Shown: positions 43,704 through 51,241 of the stretch, one piece after another
How the letters are laid out: every line of letters starts with the position of its first letter
Numbering within the stretch: position 1 is the first letter of the stretch
NCBI RefSeq assembly: GCF_001642995.1
Contig: NZ_LOHS01000051.1
Span: 1-64,000, forward strand
Reading direction: 5' to 3'
DNA: 64,000 bases
From: Streptomyces jeddahensis
GTDB lineage: Bacteria; Actinomycetota; Actinomycetes; Streptomycetales; Streptomycetaceae
Notes under the pieces: model-generated
Seen by the model: only the letters and a program-made list of their open reading frames with translations
Told to the model about the DNA's origin: nothing
The model's database searches: none
Made by a program: the position numbers and the translations under genes

Positions 43704-45745
43704 CCGACCACCACGACGACCAGGGAAACGGCGGCCCGACAGGTGTGCCGGGCGCCTGGGAGCCGCTTCCCCAGGGCGAGTACGACTCGGACGCGACGGC
43801 GTTCGTGACGCTCCCCGAGGGGGGCATCGACGGCTACACCGGCAGCCCGCTCGCGGCGCCCGGACACGGCTTCGTGCCGCCGCCCATAACGGTCGCTCCG
43901 GCGGCGGGCGGGGCGACCGATCCGGCGGCCACGGGCACGTGGCTCATGCCGGGCGCGGTGCAGGGCGGCGCCGGGCATGCCCAGACGGACGCAACCGGGC
44001 ATGTGCAGACCTCGCAGTGGCCGGAGTCGGACGCCGGGGCGGGCGTGGGGACGGGAGCGGCCGCGGCAGCCGACCACGCGCCGCAGGCCGCGCAGGACCC
44101 GTACGGCGCGCAGCACTTGTACGGCAGCCAGGACTCGTACGGTGGGCAGGACTCGTACGGGGCACAGGACCCGCACGCCGTCATCCGCGAGCCGTTCTCG
44201 TACGACCACGGGATGACTGGGCAGTGGTCCTTCGCCGAGCCGGAAGAGGCCCAGGCGGGGTCGGGGTCGTCCGACGTGACCGGACAGTGGTCGATCCCCG
44301 TCGCTGAAGGGGACCTTCCGGACGAGTCCGGCGAGTTCACCACCTCGGCGCTCGCCTCCCAGTGGGGCGGCACGCCCCCAGCGACCCTCCCGGGCGGTGC
44401 GCCCGCGCCATGGGCGACGGGGGCCGACGCGGGGCAGTCGTGGAGCGGCCGGGCGGAGGCCGGGGACCACACCCTGGCGGCCCTGCACCCCGGCCACCCT
44501 GCGGAGTCCGAACAGGGCTTCACTTCCACCGATTTCGGGGGCGCCGGCGCCGGTCACCCGGAGACCGGGATGCCTGCCGCGGTGGCAGAGCCGACCGGCG
44601 ACGAGTCACCCGTGGTCTCCCGGGAAGCGACTCCGGAAGCGGCACCCCAGGCATCGGCCGACTCCTCAGCCCCGGAACCCTCCGCATCGGATGCGGCTCA
44701 CTCGGACCACACCCATGCGGCAGGGCACACGGCTCCAGCCGAGCATGCGACTTCGGCAGAGCACGCGGCTGCGGCCGAGCACGCGGCTTCGGCCGATGAC
44801 GCGGTCGCGGCCTCCAGGGGCGTCCACGCGCCCAGCGACCCGGTGGCCTCCGGCGACCCGTCGGAGGCCGCGGATGCATCAGCGGACCACGAGCCCGCCG
44901 CCGACCCCGCGAATGCCGACCCCGCGAATGCCGACTTCGCGGATGCCGACTCCGCCGAAGACGCCCCGCAGGCCCGTCCCGGCGGCCCCGCCGACGGTGC
45001 CGAGGCCGAGGCACCCCCGGCCCCCCACGACGAGCACCCCCTCGCCTCCTACGTCCTGCGCGTGAACGGGACGGACCGCCCCGTCGCCGACGCCTGGATC
45101 GGTGAGTCGCTGCTCTACGTGCTGCGCGAACGGCTCGGTCTGGCCGGCGCCAAGGACGGCTGCGCACAAGGCGAGTGCGGCGCCTGCAACGTCCAGGTGG
45201 ACGGGCGGCTCGTCGCCTCCTGCCTGGTGCCCGCGGCCACCGCCGCCGGAAGCGAGGTGCGCACCGTGGAGGGCCTGGCCGGCGACGGGCAGCCCTCCGA
45301 CGTCCAGCGGGCGCTGGCCCGCTGCGGCGCGGTGCAGTGCGGTTTCTGCGTACCGGGCATGGCGATGACCGTCCACGACCTGCTCGAAGGAAACCCCGCG
45401 CCCTCCGAGCGCGAGACCCGGCAGGCGCTCTGCGGCAACCTGTGCCGCTGCTCCGGCTACCGGGGCGTCCTGGACGCTGTACGCGAGGTCGTCGCCGAGC
45501 GCCAGGCGTCCGCCGAGGCCGCGGAGGCGGAGGCCGAGGCCCAGGCGGAAGCAGACACGGAAGCGGATGCGGAAGCCGCGGCCGGATCCGCCGAGGTGCG
45601 CATCCCGCACCAGGCGGGCCCGGGCGCCGGCGGCGTCAACGCGGCGGCACACGAAGCGCAAGCGGCGTACGACGACCAGGCGCAAGGGCAGTACGACGAC
45701 CGCGCGCCAGGACCGTACGACGACCAGGACGGAGGCACGGCATGA
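43700..45745 (+). CDS. 2Fe-2S subunit of the molybdenum hydroxylase with giant low-complexity extension
   Basis: 681 aa; such subunits are usually 150-200 aa. Residues about 1-440 are disordered and repetitive: TGTW/TSQW/TGQW motifs (TGTWLMP, TSQWPES, TGQWSFA, TGQWSIP), YG-Q-D repeats (LYGSQDSYGGQDSYGAQD) and Ala/Glu/His repeats (AEHATSAEHAAAAEH). The real subunit is at about 448-610: CAQGECGACN...C (plant-type 2Fe-2S) and CGAVQCGFC...CGNLCRCSGY (second cluster), so both clusters are intact. A C-terminal tail has EA repeats and three YDDQ-like repeats. GTG 43700 overlaps the FAD gene by 4 bp and fixes the long form; the Mo gene overlaps its end by 4 bp. Confidence 0.92.
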   Translation: MTDHHDDQGNGGPTGVPGAWEPLPQGEYDSDATAFVTLPEGGIDGYTGSPLAAPGHGFVPPPITVAPAAGGATDPAATGTWLMPGAVQGGAGHAQTDATGHVQTSQWPESDAGAGVGTGAAAAADHAPQAAQDPYGAQHLYGSQDSYGGQDSYGAQDPHAVIREPFSYDHGMTGQWSFAEPEEAQAGSGSSDVTGQWSIPVAEGDLPDESGEFTTSALASQWGGTPPATLPGGAPAPWATGADAGQSWSGRAEAGDHTLAALHPGHPAESEQGFTSTDFGGAGAGHPETGMPAAVAEPTGDESPVVSREATPEAAPQASADSSAPEPSASDAAHSDHTHAAGHTAPAEHATSAEHAAAAEHAASADDAVAASRGVHAPSDPVASGDPSEAADASADHEPAADPANADPANADFADADSAEDAPQARPGGPADGAEAEAPPAPHDEHPLASYVLRVNGTDRPVADAWIGESLLYVLRERLGLAGAKDGCAQGECGACNVQVDGRLVASCLVPAATAAGSEVRTVEGLAGDGQPSDVQRALARCGAVQCGFCVPGMAMTVHDLLEGNPAPSERETRQALCGNLCRCSGYRGVLDAVREVVAERQASAEAAEAEAEAQAEADTEADAEAAAGSAEVRIPHQAGPGAGGVNAAAHEAQAAYDDQAQGQYDDRAPGPYDDQDGGTA

Positions 45746-48069
45746 GCAACGACGCCGCAGCCGCCACCGCGACAACGCCCACCGGCACGACCGCGCAGCC
45801 CGCCGCGACCTCAGAGGTGCGGCAGCACGGCATCGGCGCCTCGCTCCCCTCCGCGCACGGCCGGGCCAAGACGGAGGGCACCTTCCCGTACGCGGCCGAC
45901 CTGTGGGCCGAGGGCCTGCTCTGGGCCGGCATCCTGCGCTCCCCGCACCCGCACGCCCGTATCGTCTCGATCGACACCACCCACGCGCGCGAGATGCCCG
46001 GTGTCCGCGCGGTCGTCACGCACGAGGACGTGCCGGGCGCCGCCGTGCACGGCCGCGGCAGCGCGGACCGCCCCGTCTTCGCCTCCGAGGTCGTACGCCA
46101 CCACGGCGAGCCCATCGCCGCCGTCGCCGCCGACCATCCCGACACGGCCCGGATGGCGGCAGCCGCCATCATCGTCGAGTACGAAGCACTCGACCCGGTG
46201 ACCGACCCGGAGAAGGCCTTCGAGGCCGAACCCCTGCACCCCGACGGCAACCTGATCCGCCACATCCCGCTGCGCCACGGCGACCCGGAGGCGACGGGCG
46301 AGATCGTCGTCGACGGCCTGTACCGCATCGGCCGCCAGGACCCGGCGCCGATCGGCGCGGAGGCCGGACTCGCCGTGCCCCGTCCGGACGGCGGCGTCGA
46401 GCTGTACGTGGCCTCCACCGACCCGCACGCCGACCGCGACAGGGCGGCCGCGGTCTACGGCCTCGACCCGGAACGCGTGAAGGTCGTCGTCACCGGCGTG
46501 CCCGGAGCGACCGCCGACCGCGAGGACCCCGGCTTCCAACTGCCGCTCGGCCTGCTGGCGCTGAAGACCGGCTGCCCGGTGAAGCTCACCGCCACCCGCG
46601 AGGAGTCCTTCCTCGGCCACGCCCACCGCCACCCCACGCTGCTGCGCTACCGCCACCACGCGGACGGCGAGGGCCGCCTCGTCAAGGTCGAGGCGCAGAT
46701 CCTGCTCGACGCGGGCGCGTACGCGGACACCTCGTCGCAGGCGCTGGCCGCCGCCGTCTCCTTCGCCTGCGGGCCGTACGCCGTCCCCAACGCCTTCATC
46801 GAGGGCTGGGCTGTCCGCACGAACAACCCGCCGTCCGGCCATGTGCGCGGTGAGGGCGCGATGCAGGTCTGCGCCGCCTATGAGGCGCAGATGGACAAGC
46901 TCGCGAAGAAGCTCGGCATCGACCCGGCGGAGCTGCGGCTGCGCAACGTCATGTCGACCGGCGACGTCCTGCCGACCGGCCAGACAGTCACGTGCCCGGC
47001 GCCGGTGGAAGAACTCCTCACAGCAGTACGGGACTTCCCGCTGCCCCCGCTGCCCAAGGACAGCCCCGAGGACGAGTGGGTCCTGCCGGGCGGCCCTGAA
47101 GGCGCGGGCGAACCGGGCGCCGTGCGCCGCGGCGTCGGCTACGGCCTCGGCATGGTGCACATGCTGGGCGCCGAGGGCACCGACGAGGTTTCCACGGCCA
47201 CCGTGCGGGTCCAGGAAGGCGTCGCGACGGTCCTGTGCGCCGCCGTCGAGACCGGCCAGGGCTTCTCGACGCTCGCCCGGCAGATCGTCCAGGAGACGCT
47301 CGGGATCGACGAGGTGCACGTGGCGTCCGTCGACACCGACCAGCCGCCCGCCGGGCCGGGCTGCCGCGGCCGCCACACCTGGGTGTCGGGCGGCGCGGTG
47401 GAACGCGCCGCCAAGATGGTCCGTACGCAGCTGCTGCAGCCGCTCGCCCACAAGTTCGGGATGTCGGCGGAGCTGCTCCAGATCACGGACGGCAAGATCA
47501 CCTCGTACGACGGAGTGCTGTCCACGACCGTCACCGAGGCCATGGAGGGCAAGGAGCTGTGGGCCACCGCCCAGTGCCGCCCGCATCCGACGGAGCCGCT
47601 CGACGACTCGGGCCAGGGCGACGCGTTCGTCGGCCTCGCGTTCTGCGCGATCCGCGCGGTGGTGGACGTGGACATCGAGCTGGGGTCGGTACGGGTCGTC
47701 GAACTCGCGGTCGCCCAGGACGTCGGCCGCGTCCTCAACCCCGCCCAGCTGAAGGCCCGTATCGAGGCGGGCGTCACGCAGGGCGTCGGCGCGGCGCTCA
47801 CGGAGAACCTGCGCACCCCGCGCGGCCTGGTCCGCCACCCCGACCTCACGGGCTATGCGCTGCCGACCGCGCTCGACGCCCCGGACATCCGCATCGTGAA
47901 GCTGGTCGAGGAGCGGGACGTGGTGGCCCCCTTCGGGGCCAAATCGGTCAGCGCGGTGCCCGTGGTCACGTCCCCGGCGGCGATCGCCTCGGCCGTACGG
48001 GCCGCGACCGGGCGTCCCGTGAACCGGCTGCCGATCCGGCCGCAGGCCGCGGTGGTGACGGCCCAGTGA
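45742..48069 (+). CDS. Molybdopterin-binding subunit of the molybdenum hydroxylase
   Basis: 775 aa. The subunit would oxidise a purine or other aromatic/aldehyde substrate at a Mo-pterin centre and pass electrons to the 2Fe-2S and FAD subunits. Family motifs: HGRAKTEGTFPYAAD, ILRSPHPHARI, VRGEGAMQVCAAYE, ETGQGFSTLARQIVQETLGI, LAVAQDVGRVLNPAQLKARIEAG. Near the end, where the family has a VGE-type motif with the catalytic Glu, this protein reads GAKSVSAVPVV with Ala at position 738. That points to altered chemistry or loss of activity. The start overlaps the previous stop by 4 bp. Confidence 0.9.
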   Translation: MSNDAAAATATTPTGTTAQPAATSEVRQHGIGASLPSAHGRAKTEGTFPYAADLWAEGLLWAGILRSPHPHARIVSIDTTHAREMPGVRAVVTHEDVPGAAVHGRGSADRPVFASEVVRHHGEPIAAVAADHPDTARMAAAAIIVEYEALDPVTDPEKAFEAEPLHPDGNLIRHIPLRHGDPEATGEIVVDGLYRIGRQDPAPIGAEAGLAVPRPDGGVELYVASTDPHADRDRAAAVYGLDPERVKVVVTGVPGATADREDPGFQLPLGLLALKTGCPVKLTATREESFLGHAHRHPTLLRYRHHADGEGRLVKVEAQILLDAGAYADTSSQALAAAVSFACGPYAVPNAFIEGWAVRTNNPPSGHVRGEGAMQVCAAYEAQMDKLAKKLGIDPAELRLRNVMSTGDVLPTGQTVTCPAPVEELLTAVRDFPLPPLPKDSPEDEWVLPGGPEGAGEPGAVRRGVGYGLGMVHMLGAEGTDEVSTATVRVQEGVATVLCAAVETGQGFSTLARQIVQETLGIDEVHVASVDTDQPPAGPGCRGRHTWVSGGAVERAAKMVRTQLLQPLAHKFGMSAELLQITDGKITSYDGVLSTTVTEAMEGKELWATAQCRPHPTEPLDDSGQGDAFVGLAFCAIRAVVDVDIELGSVRVVELAVAQDVGRVLNPAQLKARIEAGVTQGVGAALTENLRTPRGLVRHPDLTGYALPTALDAPDIRIVKLVEERDVVAPFGAKSVSAVPVVTSPAAIASAVRAATGRPVNRLPIRPQAAVVTAQ

Positions 48070-48188
48070 ACGCGCCGGAGCCTCCTCGGTACGAACCGTC
48101 GCCCAGCGCCGGGAAGTTGCTGGTGTGGATCATGGTGTTCGTCCTGGCGGCGATCGCCGTCGTGCTCGGTGGCGTGTACCTCACCTGA
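48066..48188 (+). CDS. 40-residue membrane peptide in the hydroxylase operon
   Basis: GTG 48066 overlaps the Mo-subunit stop (GTGA). The product has a Pro-rich cytosolic start (VNAPEPPRYEPSPSAGK) and one membrane helix (LLVWIMVFVLAAIAVVLGGVYLT). The 4-bp overlap and the clean helix make it a likely real gene; it could tether the complex to the membrane, but its function is unknown. Confidence 0.72.
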   Translation: MNAPEPPRYEPSPSAGKLLVWIMVFVLAAIAVVLGGVYLT

Positions 48189-48591
48189 GGCGCGGGGTCG
48201 TCCTGGTCACCGGTGTGATGGCCGCCGGCAAGTCGACGTTCGCCCAGGCGCTGGCGGAGCGACTGCCGCGGGCCGTCCACGTGCCCGGGGATCTCTTCCG
48301 CCGCATGCTGTGCTTTCCCGGGGGACACCCCCGGACTCCCGGCTCTCAGGCCGCGAGGAGTACGGGCCCGAGGCGGGTGCGGAGGCCGAGGCTCAGCTGC
48401 GGCTCCGCTACCGGCTGTCGGCGCTGACGGCGGACGAGTACGCGAAGGCCGGGTTCACGGCGGTCGTGCAGGACGTGGTCCTGGGCAAGGACCTGAGGTC
48501 GTACGTCGCGTCGGTCCGCACTCGCCCGCTGTACGTCGTGGTGACGGTGGACGCGATTCTGTCGGGACGGGACGGTGCCCGGGTGGGGTGA
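48185..48591 (+). pseudogene. Broken P-loop kinase/AAA-family ATPase gene
   Basis: The first frame reads GVVLVTGVMAAGKSTFAQALAERLPRAVHVPGDLFRRM (Walker A GVMAAGKST). At about 48310-48342 a GC-rich palindromic segment shifts the frame, and the other frame then continues with SGREEYGPEAG, AQLRLRYRLSALTADEYAKAGFTAVVQDVVLG and RTRPLYVVV. Directly after VVV the protein jumps to TVDAILSGRDGARVG, which in relatives known to me is the C-terminus; about 60 residues are missing. Two lesions, one insertion and one deletion, make a product unlikely. The coding start (CTG or GTG) is unclear. Confidence 0.78.
48312..48342. repeat. Inserted palindromic element (family 4) in the kinase pseudogene
   Basis: GCTTTCCCGGGGGACACCCCCGG-like sequence: CCGGGGG and CCCCCGG flank ACA. 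I know similar words as dispersed Streptomyces repeats. It stands exactly where the two frames change. Confidence 0.65.
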
Positions 48592-48680
48592 CGGCGTCGG
48601 GGCGGGGCGTTGTCAGTGGTGGGTCGTAGGGTTCTTGAGCAGTGGGACGGCCGTGGGCGGCCGTGGCCGGAGGTGTCGTC

Positions 48681-48760
48681 TGCACGGGTGCACGGGTGCA
48701 CGGGTGCAGGGGCGCAGGGGTGCTCGGCTGCATGGGTGCATGGGTGCATGGGTGCATGGG
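48681..48760. repeat. Ten-unit octamer array (TGCACGGG / TGCATGGG)
   Basis: Consecutive 8-bp units: three TGCACGGG, then TGCAGGGG, CGCAGGGG, TGCTCGGC, then four TGCATGGG. The array ends at the ribosome-binding site (GGGGGAG) of the next gene, so copy number would change promoter or leader spacing. Confidence 0.92.
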
Positions 48761-48767
48761 GGAGTCA

Positions 48768-49480
48768 TGAGCAAGACCGTTACAAATGCCACTACAACCG
48801 CTATGAGTGCCGTGACCGCTATGAGTGCTGTCACCGGCGTGATCGCCGCGCTCGAGGGAGAGCTGCGTCAGAGCTCGGGCTCGGACCTTGCGCTCGACCT
48901 GCCGCAGCGGCTCCTGAACGAGGAGTTCGGGCCCGGCGCGGTGATGCGCTTCGAGGACGTCGACTTTCCGCGGGCCCTCACCCACGAGCCGACCCGCCGC
49001 TTCCTGAAGGACGTCGGACTGCCCGAGGACGGCTTCGTGTTCCAGCTGGACACGGACGTGCCGCTGCCGACGCTCGCCGAGTACTACGCGGACGACCGGC
49101 TCGGTGCCCCGGCGGACGGTGTTCTCCCGGAGCGGGCGTCGCAGCTGATCCGCCTCGGGCGCCTCGCCGAGGGCACGGACCTCGTCGTCGACGGATCGAC
49201 CGGCGCGGTCCTCGGCTGGCGCGTGCGGGACGCCACTCCGCGCCCGCTCGACGCCGAAATATCCGCTGCCGACATATCCACGGTCGACATATCCACGGCC
49301 GACATATCCACGCTGGTCTGGACGCTGTGGCTGATGCACCGGCATCACAGGGGTCGGCGGCCCCAGCAGGTGATGAGCGGGGCGGTGGTGACGTCCAGCT
49401 CCTCTTCGCGCAGGGCCAAGTGCCGGTCGATCTCCGGGTCGGTGGCCGGCCCGCCCGCCACCAGCTGCTCGCGGAGCTGA
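48768..49480 (+). CDS. SUKH/SMI1-like immunity protein with altered C-terminus
   Basis: 237 aa. The central part (LPQRLLNEEFGPGAVMRFEDVDFP, THEPTRRFLKDVGLPEDGF, LIRLGRLAEGTDLVVDGSTGAVLGW) matches the Streptomyces SUKH-4 family as I remember it: small cytosolic proteins that neutralise polymorphic toxins. The N-terminus repeats TAMSAV (18-bp DNA repeat, 48800-48835). Near the end ADIST-type units repeat (15-bp units). After TLWLMHRHH the sequence no longer resembles the family: it reads through antisense methyltransferase-remnant DNA, so the natural C-terminus is lost. RBS GGGGGAG 6 nt before the ATG. Confidence 0.68.
49253..49312 (+). repeat. Four 15-bp in-frame units in the SUKH-like gene
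   Basis: GCCGACATATCCACG appears at 49268-49282 and 49298-49312, with a one-base variant between and a weaker copy at 49253-49267. It encodes repeated ADIST/VDIST. Confidence 0.88.
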
Positions 49481-49640
49481 CGCACGGTCGCGGCCTCCAG
49501 CTCCCGGCAGGGCGGCGAGGTGAGGGGAGAGTAGCCCTCGGCTCGGACGTCCCGCAGCCCGGCGCCGCGCATCAGGCCAGCAGGGAGCGGCCGGAGGCGA
49601 GGTCCGCACCGCGCTGGGCGAGCAACGCGCGGAAGCCGCC
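49345..49640 (-). pseudogene. Remnant of a SAM-dependent methyltransferase gene (C-terminus)
   Basis: On the minus strand 49345-49572 encodes GLRDVRAEGYSPLTSPPCRE, ATVRQLREQLVAGGPATDPEIDRHLA and TAPLITCWGRRP, which I recognise as the C-terminal part of Streptomyces class I methyltransferases; the SAM-binding N-terminal half is absent. Just before it (about 49571-49640) another short end, FRALLAQRGADLASGRSLLA followed by TGA, overlaps its ATG. Both look like leftovers of deleted genes. Confidence 0.5.
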
Positions 49641-49641
49641 C

Positions 49642-50688
49642 TCACTCCGGCCGGGGACCGGCATGGGCGCTGGCCGCGCGGATCGCTGCTCTCGCCGCCC
49701 CTTCGACCAGCGAGATCCCGCCCCCCATCGACGCGTTGCCGCCGCTGAGGACCGAGACCAGATACCGGCGTCCGCGCACCGTGACCTGCCCGATGCTGTT
49801 GATGGCCCACAGCCCGGTGGTGTTCCGCCGGAGCCAGCCGTTCTTGAGGGCCCACCGGGAGCCTGCCGCCGACACTCCCCAGTCCTGGTCCTCCGTGATC
49901 TGGCCCATCAGCTCTTGGATGTAGGCACGGGATGCCTGGTTCAGCCCCTGGGACGAGCGGGCGGAGGCCGCCGACCCTCGGGCGAACACCGCGCGCAACA
50001 GCCTGACCTGGTCCTTCGCTGTGGTCTGGGTGAGTCCCCAGCGGTTGCCGGGGCCGCCCTCTGTCGAGGCAAGCCCCAGCCGCTTGTTCGCCGCGCCGAG
50101 ACCTTCCGCCTTGCCGATCGCCCGCCAAAGGAGGTTCGCCGCGCCATTGTCGCTCGTCCGGATCATCGCCTCGGCGTGCCGGCGCTCCGCGGCTGTCAGG
50201 TCGCGGTCTTCGTCCTGCGCCTGGAGCAGGAGCGTCGCGAGGATGTCCACCTTGATGATGCTCGCCGTGTCGAACGTCGCATCGTCCCCGTACGAGGCGA
50301 TCTCCCGGTCGACGCCGTCCAGGTCGAGCACCGACACCGCCAGCCGCGTGTCGCCGTCCGGCAGGACCGGCTTGAGGGCCCGCGCGAGAGCCGCGCCGAG
50401 CTTCTCGCGCGGCGGCGCCGGCAGTACTGGACGCGTCGGTCGCCGTACTGGTGGCGACACCGCCAGTACGGCGGCCGACGCGTCCATCCGCGTGGAGGAC
50501 GGCTGCGCCTCGTGACGGGTGCCGGCGGAGGAACAGACGGCAAGCGACGCCACGACTGCTGTGGCCGCGCAGACCCTCAGCGCGTACGGGTGGAGGCCGA
50601 CGGGAACGAGGCGGCCGCGGTGTTCCGCGCTGTGGCGTCTGTGCTTCTCATACGCCGTATGCGTCCAGTTGAGCTGTCCATAGGGCAC
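49642..50688 (-). CDS. Class A beta-lactamase-like serine hydrolase
   Basis: About 348 aa if GTG 50688 is the start; the true start is unclear because no good RBS is visible and the frame is open to 50868. A signal (VCAATAVVASLAVCSSAG, lipobox-like LAVC) is followed by the hydrolase: SxxK motif SIIK (in DTASIIKVDILATL), SDN motif in RTSDNGAANLLW, and KNG in WALKNGW in place of KTG. It may be a beta-lactamase or a related penicillin-interacting hydrolase. It lies in a decayed, repeat-rich stretch. Confidence 0.75.
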   Translation of the reverse strand: MPYGQLNWTHTAYEKHRRHSAEHRGRLVPVGLHPYALRVCAATAVVASLAVCSSAGTRHEAQPSSTRMDASAAVLAVSPPVRRPTRPVLPAPPREKLGAALARALKPVLPDGDTRLAVSVLDLDGVDREIASYGDDATFDTASIIKVDILATLLLQAQDEDRDLTAAERRHAEAMIRTSDNGAANLLWRAIGKAEGLGAANKRLGLASTEGGPGNRWGLTQTTAKDQVRLLRAVFARGSAASARSSQGLNQASRAYIQELMGQITEDQDWGVSAAGSRWALKNGWLRRNTTGLWAINSIGQVTVRGRRYLVSVLSGGNASMGGGISLVEGAARAAIRAASAHAGPRPE

Positions 50689-50816
50689 GGCGGGCAGGCC
50701 TCGGCATTCCTGGGGAGAGAGACGACGAGAAAGCCGAAGATATGACAAATCGGCCGCTGTGGCGGTGACCGTCACGGCAGGCGTGTCGTGCCCCGCTGGA
50801 CACTGCGACGGACGAA

Positions 50817-50856
50817 CGAAAGGGCGGCACCCCTTCGGGGATGCCGCCCTTTCGTT
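50817..50856 (-). terminator. Terminator after tRNA-Cys
   Basis: GAAAGGGCGGCA and TGCCGCCCTTTC close a stem that also contains CCCC-TTC-GGGG. On the minus strand it stands just downstream of the tRNA; the palindrome may stop transcription both ways. Confidence 0.85.
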
Positions 50857-50876
50857 CTGTCTGTTCAAGACGGTAG

Positions 50877-50948
50877 AAGCCGTGATCGGAATCGAACCGA
50901 CGTAACTCGCTTTGCAGGCGAGCCCCTAATCCACTCGGGCACACGGCC
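50877..50948 (-). tRNA. tRNA-Cys (GCA)
   Basis: 72 nt without encoded CCA. Acceptor GGCCGTG pairs with CACGGCT (one G-U); the anticodon stem CTCGC/GCGAG encloses CTGCAAA, anticodon GCA; the T arm is GTCGG-TTCGATT-CCGAT. The discriminator base is U, an identity element for cysteine. Confidence 0.93.
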
Positions 50949-51241
50949 TTGCCGGAATTTCCGGACCGTGGGGAGCATCCGGAATTCTGGATTTCTTGCC
51001 TCGGGTTCGACGTCTCGAACTCGATGTCTCGACGGTAAGCGGCGGCTCGCGAGGCGCTCAAGGGACGCGGGCGGTCTGCAATGGGACTGCCATACGGCGT
51101 TCATAGAGGGACACATTCCGCCGGGGGAGGAGGGGAGGGGGAGCGGATGGACGCGGCCGAGAAGGCCTAGGACCAAGGAACCAGCCGGTCAGGGTCTCCG
51201 GACAGGAGCCATCCCAGGCTGCGGCCCTTACTGTGGCGGAC

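Noticed and set aside
48600..48770. CRISPR-like array before the SUKH gene
   Set aside because: Units are contiguous octamers without spacers, and no cas gene is near.
50689..50868. N-terminal extension of the beta-lactamase-like protein to 50868
   Set aside because: The added part includes the terminator palindrome of the tRNA gene and no signal-peptide character.
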